Source: Phenylobacterium sp.
Lineage (GTDB): Bacteria; Pseudomonadota; Alphaproteobacteria; Caulobacterales; Caulobacteraceae
DNA: 64,000 nucleotides
NCBI RefSeq assembly: GCF_019636135.1
Contig: NZ_JAHBYD010000023.1
Location: forward strand, 1-64,000
Direction: 5' to 3'
Shown one piece after another: positions 42,375 through 50,937 of this stretch. The notes beneath the pieces were generated by a model. It was not told the origin of the DNA. It worked only from the letters and a program-made list of their open reading frames with translations, and made no database searches. Position numbers and translations under genes: made by a program. Within the stretch, counting starts at the first letter, position 1; each line of letters starts with the position of its first letter.

Positions 42375-42788
42375 TTACTCCGGCGGCCCGTCCTCGTGGA
42401 CCGGCACGCCCTCCGGCGCCTGGACGAACGGGTGGCCGGTCGCGGCGTGGGTCATCCGGTGCGGCCCCGGCAGCGTCGGGTCGGCGAATCAGCCGTCGCT
42501 GACGCCCATGATGTCCTCGCCCCAGCCGTCGTCGTCGGGCGCGTACCAGACCGGCGTCCCGCACCGCGCGCACTGCCGGAACCGCGTGGTCGCATCGTCC
42601 AGCCGGAACGTCTTCTCCTCCCCCGACTGCGCGACCATCTGGTCGGGCCGGAAGTAGGCGGTCACGCCGAAGAAGCTCCCGGTCCGCCGCTGGCAACGGG
42701 TGCAGCAGCAGGCGGAGACCAGCATCGGGTCGCCCCGCATCGTCACCGAATAGTCGCCGCAGAAGCACGTCGCCACACGCTCGGTCAT
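42375..42788 (-). pseudogene. GFA-family protein interrupted by in-frame TGA
   Basis: The first 99 codons encode a glutathione-dependent formaldehyde-activating (GFA) family zinc protein, with CFCG, CCCTRC and CARCG metal-binding clusters. An in-frame TGA at 42489-42491 then interrupts it, and the same frame continues for 37 codons (FADPTLPGPHRMTHAATGHP...) to a TAA at 42375. That tail looks like the normal GFA C-terminus, so the TGA is internal. It could be a nonsense mutation of a Cys TGC, a sequencing error or, less likely, a recoded codon. A good AAGGAGC ribosome site precedes the ATG at 42788. Confidence 0.75.
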
Positions 42789-42864
42789 CGTCCGCTCCTT
42801 GCCTTCACCCGCCCCGGAGACTAGGTATCGCGCCCTCTATCCGCCTGCCGAGATCTTTCCCAAC

Positions 42865-43662
42865 GTGAGCACCCAATCCGCCCTCCTGAAGGTGATGAGC
42901 GACGCTGCGCGCAAGGCCGCGCGCGGCCTGAACCGCGACTTCGGCGAACTGGCCGAGCTGCAGGTGGCCAAGAAGGCGCCCGCCGACTTCGTCTCGGCCG
43001 CCGACCTCAAGGCCGAGCAGGTGCTGTTCGAGGCGCTCACCAAGGCGCGCCCCGGCTACGGCTTCTGGGGCGAGGAGCGCGGGCTGGTCGAGGGCACCGA
43101 CAAGTCGCACCGCTGGATCGTCGACCCGCTCGACGGCACCACCAACTTCCTGCACGCCATCCCGCACTTCGCGATCAACATCGCCCTGGAGCGCGACGGC
43201 GCCGGCATCGTGGCCGCGGTCACCTACAACCCGATCACCCACGAGATGTTCTGGGCCGAGAAGGGCAAGGGCTGCTTCGTCAACGAACACCGCCTGCGCG
43301 TCGCCGCCCGCCGCAACCTGGACGAGGCGGTCTTCGCCACCGGCATCCCCTTCCTGGGCCATGGCCAGCACGCGAAGTTCCTGAAGGAGCTGCACCAGAT
43401 CAGCCAGCGGGTCGCGGGCGTGCGCCGCTTCGGCTCGGCGGCGCTGGACCTCGCCTGGGTCGCGGCGGGCCGCTTCGACGGCTACTGGGAGCGCGACCTC
43501 AATGCCTGGGACCTGGCGGCCGGCACGCTGCTGGTCACCGAGGCCGGCGGCAAGGTGACCGATGCGGAGGGCGGCGACGAGGTCCTGACGTCGGGCTCCA
43601 TCGTGGCCGGCAACCTCGAACTGCATCCGCAACTGCTCGGTCGCCTGACGGCCGCAAAATAG
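42865..43662 (+). CDS. Inositol monophosphatase family protein
   Basis: This 265-residue enzyme has the metal-binding motifs GEE (69-71), DPLDGTTNF (87-95) and the late ERDLNAWDLAAG, all intact. It should dephosphorylate inositol-1-phosphate or related sugar phosphates such as fructose-1,6-bisphosphate. SuhB-like members also act in rRNA transcription. The start is a GTG at 42865, giving VSTQSALLKVMSDAARKA. The TTG-initiated extension to 42799 is unlikely. The stop is 16 bp before glpQ. Confidence 0.92.
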   Translation: MSTQSALLKVMSDAARKAARGLNRDFGELAELQVAKKAPADFVSAADLKAEQVLFEALTKARPGYGFWGEERGLVEGTDKSHRWIVDPLDGTTNFLHAIPHFAINIALERDGAGIVAAVTYNPITHEMFWAEKGKGCFVNEHRLRVAARRNLDEAVFATGIPFLGHGQHAKFLKELHQISQRVAGVRRFGSAALDLAWVAAGRFDGYWERDLNAWDLAAGTLLVTEAGGKVTDAEGGDEVLTSGSIVAGNLELHPQLLGRLTAAK

Positions 43663-43678
43663 GGCTAAGCTCGGCGGC

Positions 43679-44710
43679 ATGATCACCCGCCGCACCCTCG
43701 CCGCCATGACCCTCGCAACAGCCGCCGCCGGGCCCGTGCCGGCGAAGACGCCGGTCCGCCCCATCGTCATCGCGCACCGGGGGGCCAGCGGCGAGCGGCC
43801 CGAGCACACGCTGACGGGCTACACGCTCGCCATCGACGAGGGCGCCGACTTCATCGAGCCGGACCTCTGCTGCACCAAGGACGGCCACCTCGTGGTGCGC
43901 CACGAGAACGAGATCGGCGGCACGACCGACGTCGCCGGCCGGCCCGAGTTCGCGAGCCGCAAGGCCGAGAAGGTCATCGACGGCGAGAAGGTCACCGGCT
44001 GGTTCACCGAGGACTTCACGCTCGCCGAGCTGAAGACGCTCCGCGCCCGCGAGCGCCTGCCGGCCTTGCGCCCCGGCAGCGCCAGGTTCGACGGCCTCGC
44101 CGCCATCCCGACCTTCCAGGAGGTCCTCGACCTCGCGAAGGCCGAGGGCAGGCGCGTCGGCCGCGAGATCGGCACGTACCCGGAGATGAAGCACCCGGCC
44201 TACTTCGCGGGCCTCGGCCTGCCGCTGGAGGGCCGCGTGCTCGACGCGCTCAAGACGAACGGCCTCAACAGCAGGACCGCCCCGGTGTTCGTCCAGTGCT
44301 TCGAAGTCGAGCCGCTGAAGGCCTTCGCCAGGCTGGGCGGCCGCGCCCGGCGCGTGATGCTGGTGAGCCAGGGTCCCGCGCCCGTCGACGTGAAGTCCGC
44401 CGCGGGCATCAAGGCCGTCGCCGCCTTCGCGGAGGGCCTGGGTCCGGAGTGGCCGCTGGTGGTCCCCACGGCCGACGGCGGCCTCGGCCCGGCCACCGCA
44501 CTCGTGAAGGACGCCCACGCCGCGGGTCTCCAGGTCCACCCGTGGACCGTCCGGGCCGAAAACGTCTTCCTGCCGCCCAAGCTGCGGAGAGGGACGAGCC
44601 CCGCCGACCACGGCGACGTCGAAGCCGTCTTCAAGGCCCTCTACGCGGCGGGCGTCGACGGCCTGTTCTCGGACTTCCCCGGCCTGGCCGCGCAGGCGCG
44701 GGAACGGTAG
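43679..44710 (+). CDS. glpQ: Exported glycerophosphodiester phosphodiesterase
   Basis: This 343-residue GDPD-type enzyme has a signal peptide (MITRRTLAAMTLATAAAG, Tat-like RR) and the HRGASGERPEHT motif, then the metal-binding EPDL (periplasmic GlpQ type) and a VVRHENEIGGTTDVA region. It hydrolyses deacylated phospholipid diesters to glycerol-3-phosphate in the periplasm. Length and motif order match GlpQ rather than cytoplasmic UgpQ. It follows the phosphatase gene closely, and a repeat element lies just downstream. Confidence 0.93.
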   Translation: MITRRTLAAMTLATAAAGPVPAKTPVRPIVIAHRGASGERPEHTLTGYTLAIDEGADFIEPDLCCTKDGHLVVRHENEIGGTTDVAGRPEFASRKAEKVIDGEKVTGWFTEDFTLAELKTLRARERLPALRPGSARFDGLAAIPTFQEVLDLAKAEGRRVGREIGTYPEMKHPAYFAGLGLPLEGRVLDALKTNGLNSRTAPVFVQCFEVEPLKAFARLGGRARRVMLVSQGPAPVDVKSAAGIKAVAAFAEGLGPEWPLVVPTADGGLGPATALVKDAHAAGLQVHPWTVRAENVFLPPKLRRGTSPADHGDVEAVFKALYAAGVDGLFSDFPGLAAQARER

Positions 44711-44731
44711 GCCACACCCCTTACCCTGAGC

Positions 44732-44884
44732 TGTCATCCCGGTTTGGGCGCAGCCCAAGACCGGGACCCAACCAACCCGTGCTCCGCGTCTCCAGCATGG
44801 CTCCGACCGTCGAGCCGAACGCCATACATGAGAGCACCCGACGGTTGGATCCCGGTCTTCGCCTGCGGCGAAACCGGGATGACA
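44732..44884. repeat. CATCCCGGT two-ended element, copy 2
   Basis: The ends TGTCATCCCGGTTTGGGCGCAGCCCAAGACCGGGACCCAACC and GGTTGGATCCCGGTCTTCGCC...GAAACCGGGATGACA are inverted relative to each other, and each folds on its own. The centre (about 60 bp) differs from copies 1, 3 and 4. The element lies between the convergent glpQ and ABC transporter genes. Confidence 0.9.
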
Positions 44885-44901
44885 ATCGTTGTTGAGGCTG
44901 G

Positions 44902-46761
44902 CTACGCCGCTTCGAACTGCAGGGCCGCCAGGCGGGCGTAGAGGCCGTTCTTCGCGACCAGCTCGTGGTGCGTGCCTTGCTCGACCACGCGGCCCTCGTC
45001 CATGACGACGATGCGGTCGGCCTTCAGCACGGTGGCGAGGCGGTGGGCGATGACGAGGGTCGTGTGGCCCTTCATCGCCTCGTCCAGCGCGCGCTGCACC
45101 AGGTGCTCGTTCTCGGCGTCCAGCGCGCTCGTCGCCTCGTCCAGCAACAGGATCGGCGCCTCGCGCACCAGGGCGCGCGCGATCGCCAGCCTCTGCCGCT
45201 GGCCGCCCGAGAGCGCGCGGGCCCGGTCGCCGACCTGGGTCGCCGTCCCGTCCGGCAGGGCGCTGAGGAAGCCCTCGGCCTGCGCCGCCCTGATCGCGCC
45301 GGCCACGTCGAGGTCGCTCGCCCCGTCGCGCCCGAACCGCACGTTCTCCGCCGCCGTCCCGGAGAACAGCGGGCTCTCCTGCGCCACCAGCGCCATGCGG
45401 GCGCGGACCTCGCGGGGGTCGGCGTCGGTCAGCGCCACGCCGTCCACCACCACGCGTCCGGCCTGCGGGTCGTAGAAGCGCAGCAACAGGCGGAAGACGG
45501 TGCTCTTGCCCGATCCCGAGGGACCCACCAGAGCCACGCGTTCGCCCGGCCGGACGGTGAGCGAGAAGCCCTTCAGGGCCGGCAGGTCGGGCCGCGCGGG
45601 ATAGGCGAAGGTCACGCCTTCGAACGCCAGCTCGCCGCGCGGCGGCTGCGGCAGGGCGATGGGGTGCGCCGGCGGCGCCACGCCCGGCCGCGCGTCCAGC
45701 AGCTCGCCGATGCGGTCCATGGCGCCGGCGGCCTTCTGCACCTCGCCCCAGGTCTCGCCCAGCGCGCCCACCGAGCTGGCCGCCATCACCGACAGGAAGG
45801 CGAACTGGAAGAGCGCGCCCCAACTGATCTCGCCGCGCAGGCCGGCATGCACGCCCAGCCAGAAGACGCCGACCACGCCGCCGAAGACGAGCACGATCAC
45901 GGCGGCCGTCATCATGGCGCGGGTGGTGATGCGCCGCATCTGGGCGCGGAAGGCGTTTTCGACGGCCCCGCCGAACCGGTCGGCGGCGGCCTCCTCGCGT
46001 CCGAACGCCTGCACGGTCTCGAGCGCATCCAGGCTCTCGCCGGCCGAGCCCACGGCGTCGGCGAAGCGGTCCTGGGCGTTGGTGGTCAGCTTCCGGACCC
46101 GCCGGCCGAAGATGAACAGCGGCGCGATCACGAACGGGAAGGTGAGCAGCACCAGTCCCGTCAGCTTCGGGCTCACGAACACCAGCCAGATCAGCGCGCC
46201 GACAAGGATCAGGGAGTTGCGCAGCGCCACCGAGACCGACGTCGCCAGCAGGTTCTCGATGATCGCCACGTCGGTGGTCAGCCGCGACAGCACCTCGCCG
46301 GTGCGCGTGCCCAGGAAGAACGCCGGGTCCAGCGTCAGGATGTGGCGGTAGACGGCCTTGCGCAGGTCGGCGACCACGCGCTCGCCCGTGCTGGTGACGA
46401 AATAGAAGCGCAGCGCCGTCGCCAGCGCCAGGGTCGCGGCGACCGCGCCCACCAGCAGGAACCGCTGGTCCACGGTCCGCGCGTCCATCCCGGCCGCGGT
46501 CAGGTGGTCGACCACCTGGCGCACGGCCCACGAGATCGCCAGCGTGGCGCTCGACGACAGCAGCAGGAAGAACAGCGCCGCGCCCGCCCGGCCCCAGTGG
46601 GCCGCCAGGAACGGCGCCAGCCGCCGCAGCGCGCCGACGTTGCGGCTGCGCTCGCGCTTGGCCCTGGCGTCGGCCACCGACTGGGCGAGCGCCTGCCCGG
46701 CGCTGGGCCGCCCCGCGACGGCAGACCCGTCGGCTGGAGACTGGGGCCCCGACTCACTCAT
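44902..46761 (-). CDS. ABC transporter, fused permease and ATPase (MsbA-like)
   Basis: This 619-residue half-transporter has a cytoplasmic basic N-terminus, six predicted transmembrane helices (about 50-350) and a C-terminal nucleotide-binding domain. That domain has Walker [10 protein letters not shown], signature [15 protein letters not shown], Walker [17 protein letters not shown] and the H-loop IAHRLATV. It should work as a homodimer exporting lipids or drugs; the lipid A flippase-like group is closest by layout. It is divergent from rpmE, and the promoters lie in the 120 bp between them. Confidence 0.93.
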   Translation of the reverse strand: MSESGPQSPADGSAVAGRPSAGQALAQSVADARAKRERSRNVGALRRLAPFLAAHWGRAGAALFFLLLSSSATLAISWAVRQVVDHLTAAGMDARTVDQRFLLVGAVAATLALATALRFYFVTSTGERVVADLRKAVYRHILTLDPAFFLGTRTGEVLSRLTTDVAIIENLLATSVSVALRNSLILVGALIWLVFVSPKLTGLVLLTFPFVIAPLFIFGRRVRKLTTNAQDRFADAVGSAGESLDALETVQAFGREEAAADRFGGAVENAFRAQMRRITTRAMMTAAVIVLVFGGVVGVFWLGVHAGLRGEISWGALFQFAFLSVMAASSVGALGETWGEVQKAAGAMDRIGELLDARPGVAPPAHPIALPQPPRGELAFEGVTFAYPARPDLPALKGFSLTVRPGERVALVGPSGSGKSTVFRLLLRFYDPQAGRVVVDGVALTDADPREVRARMALVAQESPLFSGTAAENVRFGRDGASDLDVAGAIRAAQAEGFLSALPDGTATQVGDRARALSGGQRQRLAIARALVREAPILLLDEATSALDAENEHLVQRALDEAMKGHTTLVIAHRLATVLKADRIVVMDEGRVVEQGTHHELVAKNGLYARLAALQFEAA

Positions 46762-46788
46762 CCCCGAACACCCTCAAGACGGCGCACC

Positions 46789-46817
46789 TTGCTTTTGCCG
46801 CCGCGGTTCTCTATACG
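46789..46817 (+). promoter_or_regulatory. Sigma-70-type promoter of rpmE
   Basis: TTGCTT (46789-46794), a 17-bp spacer and TATACG (46812-46817) form a recognisable vegetative promoter. It lies 64 bp before the rpmE start codon, in the divergent gap with the ABC transporter gene. Assignment is by motif and spacing only. Confidence 0.5.
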
Positions 46818-46881
46818 CGCGGCTTCGTTTTTCGCCGCCCCGACCGGGCCGGCCCGCACCCTTACGTCAGGCGTCCGTTCG

Positions 46882-47106
46882 ATGAAACAAGACACTCACC
46901 CCGACTACCACTTCATCACCGTCGTCATGACGGACGGCACGACCTACAGGACGCGTTCCACCTACGGGAAGGAAGGCGACACGCTGAACCTGGACATCGA
47001 CCCGAAGACCCACCCGGCGTGGACCGGCGGCGGCCACCAGATGCTCGACCGCGGCGGCCGCGTGTCGCGCTTCAACGCCAAGTTCGGCGCCTTCACGCGC
47101 AAATGA
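46882..47106 (+). CDS. rpmE: 50S ribosomal protein L31
   Basis: This 74-residue ribosomal protein starts [19 protein letters not shown], with [21 protein letters not shown] in the second half. It has no cysteine, so it is the zinc-free form. It binds the 50S subunit at the central protuberance and bridges to the small subunit. It has its own promoter and is followed by a canonical terminator. Confidence 0.97.
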   Translation: MKQDTHPDYHFITVVMTDGTTYRTRSTYGKEGDTLNLDIDPKTHPAWTGGGHQMLDRGGRVSRFNAKFGAFTRK

Positions 47107-47155
47107 GCCGGCGATAGCCGGACTCATCCCGGCGAAGGCCGGGATCCAGAACACG

Positions 47156-47190
47156 AACGCCGCGAGGGGCAGCCTTCGCGGCGTTTTCTA
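47156..47190 (+). terminator. Rho-independent terminator of rpmE
   Basis: AACGCCGCGA (47156-47165) and TCGCGGCGTT (47176-47185) pair perfectly around a 10-base loop and run into a T-rich tract at 47184. It lies 50 bp after the rpmE stop. Confidence 0.85.
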
Positions 47191-47204
47191 TTTCCCCAAC
47201 GCGT

Positions 47205-47358
47205 TGTCATCCCGGTTTGGCCGCAGGCCAAGACCGGGACCCAACCCACGGGTGCTTCGATGTTGGGCGGCTGGCCCGGGCCGACTGAGCAAAGTCCCCA
47301 CCTCAGAGCACCGGTGGGTTGGGTCCCGGTCTTCGCCTGCGCCGAAACCGGGATGACA
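47205..47358. repeat. CATCCCGGT two-ended element, copy 3
   Basis: The ends TGTCATCCCGGTTTGGCCGCAGGCCAAGACCGGGACCCAACC and GGTTGGGTCCCGGTCTTCGCCTGCGCCGAAACCGGGATGACA are inverted relative to each other. The centre contains CTCAGAGCACC. It lies between rpmE and the convergent rcdA gene. Confidence 0.9.
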
Positions 47359-47371
47359 AGTTGTGGGGGAA

Positions 47372-47884
47372 TTATCCCCCGAACGCGTTCTTCAGGCGGT
47401 CGAGGTGGCTGAGGACCGGATTGGTCGGCTCGGCGGTCTCGCTGTCCACGTACATGCGCCGGTCGAGGTGGCGGACGCGCTCGTAGAGCCGCTCGGCGCG
47501 GTCGGCGAGCGTCGTCAGGCCGCGGGGCAGTTCGCCGCGCGCCGCCTCCGCGTCCCCGGTGCGCGACACCTCGCCGGCGTTGAGGCGATAGCGTTCCTCG
47601 CAGGCGGACGCGGGCTTCATGTCGCCCTCGCGCACGGCGCGCTGCACCAGGAGCCACGAGGCCACCTGCATCAGGCGCGTGGTGAGGCGCATGCTCTCGG
47701 CCGCGTAGGCCAGGGCGGCGTTGCGGGACAGGAGCTTCGATTCCTGGCGGCCTTCGCCGTCCAGGTAGCTGGCGGTCTCCTCGACCAGCTCCATGCCCTC
47801 CTGGAACGTCCGCTCGAACAGCTCGGAGCGGGCGAAGTCCTGGATGACGTCGTCACGCCAATCGGGGGCTCGGGTATCGTGCAT
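47372..47884 (-). CDS. rcdA: RcdA (DUF1465) regulator of CtrA degradation
   Basis: This 170-residue helical protein matches DUF1465: FARSELFERTFQEGMELVEETASYLDG, AALAYAAESMRLTTRLMQVASWLLVQRAV and a C-terminal NPVLSHLDRLKNAF. In Caulobacter, RcdA links the CpdR-primed ClpXP protease to CtrA and other substrates during the cell cycle. Its presence supports a Caulobacterales-type cell cycle. It sits beside a DUF1192 gene on the same strand, as often seen in this order. Confidence 0.88.
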   Translation of the reverse strand: MHDTRAPDWRDDVIQDFARSELFERTFQEGMELVEETASYLDGEGRQESKLLSRNAALAYAAESMRLTTRLMQVASWLLVQRAVREGDMKPASACEERYRLNAGEVSRTGDAEAARGELPRGLTTLADRAERLYERVRHLDRRMYVDSETAEPTNPVLSHLDRLKNAFGG

Positions 47885-47955
47885 CCCGCGACCCTTACAC
47901 CAAGTGAGGTTTCCACGGATTGAACGAAAACGCCGCGGCGACCTTCGGCCGCGTG

Positions 47956-48162
47956 TCAGTTGGCGCGGGGTGCGAAGAGGGCGTCGGCGGCGGCGCGGCC
48001 GGACCGCTTCCTGTCGATCTGGGCCTCCACCCGCGCCTGCTCGGCGCGCAGGATGCCGAGGCGCTCCTCCAGCTCCTCGACACCGAAGAGTTCGAGGTCC
48101 TCGCGGCAGGCCTCGTACAGGCGCTGGCCGCGGCCAACCCGGACTTCAGCAGGTTCTTCCAC
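47956..48162 (-). CDS. DUF1192 family small protein
   Basis: This small protein (68 residues) has the DUF1192 motif EDLELFGVEELEERLGILRAEQ and a coiled, Arg/Lys-rich C-terminus (RKRSGRAAADALFAPRAN). I chose the GTG at 48162 because a GGAGGG ribosome site lies 6 bp before it and the upstream frame to 48342 is not family-like. Function is unknown. Adjacency to rcdA (71 bp) is conserved in many alphaproteobacteria (from memory). Confidence 0.72.
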   Translation of the reverse strand: MEEPAEVRVGRGQRLYEACREDLELFGVEELEERLGILRAEQARVEAQIDRKRSGRAAADALFAPRAN

Positions 48163-48247
48163 CTCGAACCCTCCTATGCGTCCCCCGATTGCATGGCTAT
48201 CTGACCGTTCAACTGCGATTTGCGCAAGTTTTCGGGGATACTCCGCC

Positions 48248-49243
48248 ATGACCAGCCCTGTCGAAGCCGAGACGATGATGGCGATCGCCATCGAAGGCGG
48301 CAAAGGCCCCGCCTCGGCGCTGAAGCCGGTGCAGGTCCCCATCCCGGAGCCGAAGGACGGCCAGATCCTGATCCAGGTGAAGGCCGCCGGCGTGAACCGG
48401 CCCGACCTGCTGCAGCGCCAGGGCGGCTATCCGCCCCCGCCCGGCGCGCCCGACACCATGGGGCTGGAAGTGGCCGGCGTCGCGGCCCGGGCCGCGGGCC
48501 GCTGGAAGGTGGGCGACAAGGTCTGCGCCCTGCTGGGCGGCGGCGGCTACGCCGAATACGCCGTGGTCGATGCGCGCCACGCCCTGCCGATCCCGGCCGG
48601 CATGGGCTTCGAGGAGGCCGCGGGCCTGCCCGAGACCGTCTTCACCGTCTTCGCCAACGTATTCGAGCACGGGGGCCTGAAGGCGGGCGAGACGCTGATG
48701 ATCCACGGCGCGACATCCGGCATCGGGGTCACCGCCATCCAGATGGGCAAGGCCGCCGGCGCCAAGGTGATCGCCACCGGCCGCGGCGCCGACAAGGCCG
48801 CCGCCGCCAAGGCGCTGGGCGCGGACGTCGCCGTCGACGTCACCACCCAGGACTTCGCCGAGATCGCCAAGGCGGAAGGCGGTGTCGACGTCGTGCTCGA
48901 CATGGTGGGCGGCGACTATGTGCCCAAGAACCTCGACGCCCTCAAGACCGGCGGCCGGATCGTGTTCATCGCCGCGCTCGGCGGCGGCCAGCTCAACATC
49001 CCGGTCTTCGCGATCATGATGAAGCGCGCGGTGATCACCGGCTCCACCCTTCGTCCCCGTAGCGCCGACGAGAAGGCGCGCCTCGCCGGCGAGGTCGAGC
49101 GGATCGTCTGGCCCTGGATCGCCGCCGGCAGGATCAGGGCCCTGGTCGACAAGGTCTTCCCGCTGGCCCAGGCCGCCGAGGCCCACGCCCACCTGGAGGC
49201 CGGCGCCCACGTCGGCAAGGTGATCCTGACCACGGGCGACTGA
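48248..49243 (+). CDS. NAD(P)H quinone oxidoreductase, PIG3/TIGR02824-type
   Basis: This 331-residue MDR-family enzyme has the PIG3-type motifs NRPDLLQRQGGYPPPPGAPDTMGLEVAG near the start and a Rossmann loop HGATSGIGVTAIQMG. It has no zinc ligands and should reduce quinones using NADPH. The start is ATG 48248; the open frame extends further but would overlap the divergent DUF1192 gene. Confidence 0.92.
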   Translation: MTSPVEAETMMAIAIEGGKGPASALKPVQVPIPEPKDGQILIQVKAAGVNRPDLLQRQGGYPPPPGAPDTMGLEVAGVAARAAGRWKVGDKVCALLGGGGYAEYAVVDARHALPIPAGMGFEEAAGLPETVFTVFANVFEHGGLKAGETLMIHGATSGIGVTAIQMGKAAGAKVIATGRGADKAAAAKALGADVAVDVTTQDFAEIAKAEGGVDVVLDMVGGDYVPKNLDALKTGGRIVFIAALGGGQLNIPVFAIMMKRAVITGSTLRPRSADEKARLAGEVERIVWPWIAAGRIRALVDKVFPLAQAAEAHAHLEAGAHVGKVILTTGD

Positions 49244-49328
49244 CGGAACGGCCTCATCGTGCCCGTCTCCCCCTGCGGGAGAAGGTGGCGCAGCGCCGGA
49301 AGGGGTCGTGCGAGCCTTCGAGCTGCGT

Positions 49329-49515
49329 TGGCGCGCCAGCGCCATGTCGATTCAACCACGAAGGACACGAAGGTCACGAAGGCGCCGCGGATGGGCTGGG
49401 CGCAGCGCGCTTCTCGCACCCTTCGTGATCTTCGTGTTCTTCGTGGCGGGAATCAGGGCGCCTGCGGCGCATGCTGCGCCGGACAGCTTCATCCGCCTGC
49501 GGCTGACACTCCGGA
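49329..49515. repeat. Dispersed inverted-repeat element (CCACGAAG family), copy 2
   Basis: This element aligns with 29761-29940 through GATTCAACCACGAAG, GCGCCGCGGATG, GCTGGGCGCAGCGC, ACCCTTCGTG, and CGCCTGCGGCGCATG. It lies in a 358-bp gap between two convergent genes (quinone oxidoreductase and TetR) that contains no protein-like frame. Confidence 0.85.
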
Positions 49516-49527
49516 TCAGGTCCGGTG

Positions 49528-49560
49528 CAGGTTCTTCTCCCTTTGCGGGAGAAGAACCTG
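49528..49560. terminator. Strong hairpin between convergent genes
   Basis: CAGGTTCTTCTCCC (49528-49541) pairs exactly with GGGAGAAGAACCTG (49547-49560) around a 5-base loop. It lies in the convergent gap upstream of the TetR gene stop. A related CTCCCCCTGCGGGAGAAGG motif is at about 49267-49287. No T tract follows, so it could be a terminator or another dispersed repeat. Confidence 0.5.
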
Positions 49561-49601
49561 TGCGCGGCGATCACGTCTGGCGACCCGAGGGTCTATCGGC
49601 C

Positions 49602-50828
49602 CTAATGCCGGAACACGCCCATCAGGAGCGGCTTCACGAAGACGGCGGGCGCGGCCTTGGGCCGGACGTCGGGCACCAGGTAGCCCAGTTCGGCGCAGGC
49701 GTTCAGGGTCGCGTTCAGCATCTGCGAGGCGATGAACGGGTCGACGGGGCGCAGCGAGCCCTCGGCGATGCCGTCCGAGATCATCGAGGCGAAGCGGTCC
49801 GAGACCCGGTTCGAGTGCTCGACCATCACCTTGCGGATCTGCTCGGGCAACGCGGTGAGCGCGTTGGTGCGCAGCAGCGGGCCGTGGTCGGAGAGCTGGA
49901 ACTCGCCCAGGGCCGCGGCGCAGGCGGCGACCTTGTCCCACTGGTCGCCGGGCAGCTCCATCGCCAGCCGCTGGGCGCGCGTCACCACCTCGAAGCTGCG
50001 CTCGAAGCAGGTGACCACCAGGTCGTCCTTGGCCTCGTTGTGGTGATAGAAGCTGCCCTTCGTGACATTGAGCTCGGCCGAGATCTTGTCGACCGAGGCG
50101 CCGCGATAGCCGCGCCGGTTGATCAGCCGGGTCGCCGCCAGCAGGAAGGTCTCGCGCGCCGGCCCATCGCCGCCCGCCAGTTTCTCCATGTCGATGGGCG
50201 CCGGGTCCCAGTTCGCGCCCGGCACGGCCAGGCCGTTCACGAACACGTCCACCATCCGGTCGCGGATGCGCGGATAGTCCTCGGGATCGTACTTGGAGAG
50301 CCAGGCGCCGCCCCAGAACACCTGCTCCAGGATCACCCGCGTGCGGGCCGTGCGCCGGCCGCGCGACATCCACATCAGGTCGGGGTGGTCGAAGATCTGG
50401 CGCACCTTGCGGAACAGCCGGCCGTAGGCGCTGGCCACCTCCTCGCGCCGCGGCGAGGTGAGCGCGCGCAGCTCGGAGATGATCGGCAGCGGCGCCGCCG
50501 CGCCCGCCTCGGTGGCCTTCAGGATGTCGAGGTAGCGGGTGACGAAGCCGTGCAGCCGCTCCTGCGGCGCGCCCGCGCGCACCGCCTGGTCGGCGATGTC
50601 GGTCAGCGTCTCGATCCCGCGGGTGATGCAGGCCGCCGCCAGGTCGTCCTTGCGCTTGAAGTAGTAGGTGACGCTGGTGGTCGAGAGGTCGACCGCCGCG
50701 GCGGTGTCGCCCAGCGTCAGGCCCTTGATGCCCTTGCGGTTCAGGATGCGCGTCGCCGCATCCAGGATGGCCTCCCGCTTGCGTTCGAAACGGTCCGTGG
50801 ATCTCGCCGCGGCGGCGCGTGGAGGCAT
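49602..50828 (-). CDS. Tandem TetR-family regulator (two HTH domains)
   Basis: This 408-residue protein carries two complete TetR DNA-binding domains, one at about 12-60 (REAILDAATRILNRKGIKGLTLGDTAAAVDLS, SVTYYFKRKDDL) and one at about 220-270 (RETFLLAATRLINRRGYRGASVDKISAELNV, SFYHHNEAKDDL). Each is followed by its own helical ligand domain. Most TetR proteins are about 200 residues with one HTH, so this is a covalent dimer-like fusion. The ligand and targets are not evident. It lies upstream of the convergent repeat region and 109 bp from the ScfR-type regulator gene on the same strand. Confidence 0.85.
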   Translation of the reverse strand: MPPRAAAARSTDRFERKREAILDAATRILNRKGIKGLTLGDTAAAVDLSTTSVTYYFKRKDDLAAACITRGIETLTDIADQAVRAGAPQERLHGFVTRYLDILKATEAGAAAPLPIISELRALTSPRREEVASAYGRLFRKVRQIFDHPDLMWMSRGRRTARTRVILEQVFWGGAWLSKYDPEDYPRIRDRMVDVFVNGLAVPGANWDPAPIDMEKLAGGDGPARETFLLAATRLINRRGYRGASVDKISAELNVTKGSFYHHNEAKDDLVVTCFERSFEVVTRAQRLAMELPGDQWDKVAACAAALGEFQLSDHGPLLRTNALTALPEQIRKVMVEHSNRVSDRFASMISDGIAEGSLRPVDPFIASQMLNATLNACAELGYLVPDVRPKAAPAVFVKPLLMGVFRH

Positions 50829-50937
50829 GTCGAACAGCTATCCCCGAATTGGCCTGTCTTTTGACCCCGGATACACCGCGGAGCCAAGAGGCTCCCCGGC
50901 GTAAATCGACCCCGCGCGGGCGTTTTCCCGCCCGGCG

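Noticed and set aside
42799..42864. TTG-initiated N-terminal extension of the inositol monophosphatase
   Set aside because: The extra 22 residues (MPSPAPETRYR...) are not like the family, and they overlap the promoter region of the divergent GFA gene.
43535..46531. 998-codon minus-strand open frame covering glpQ and part of the ABC gene
   Set aside because: It overlaps two well-supported genes in other frames and contains no family motifs.
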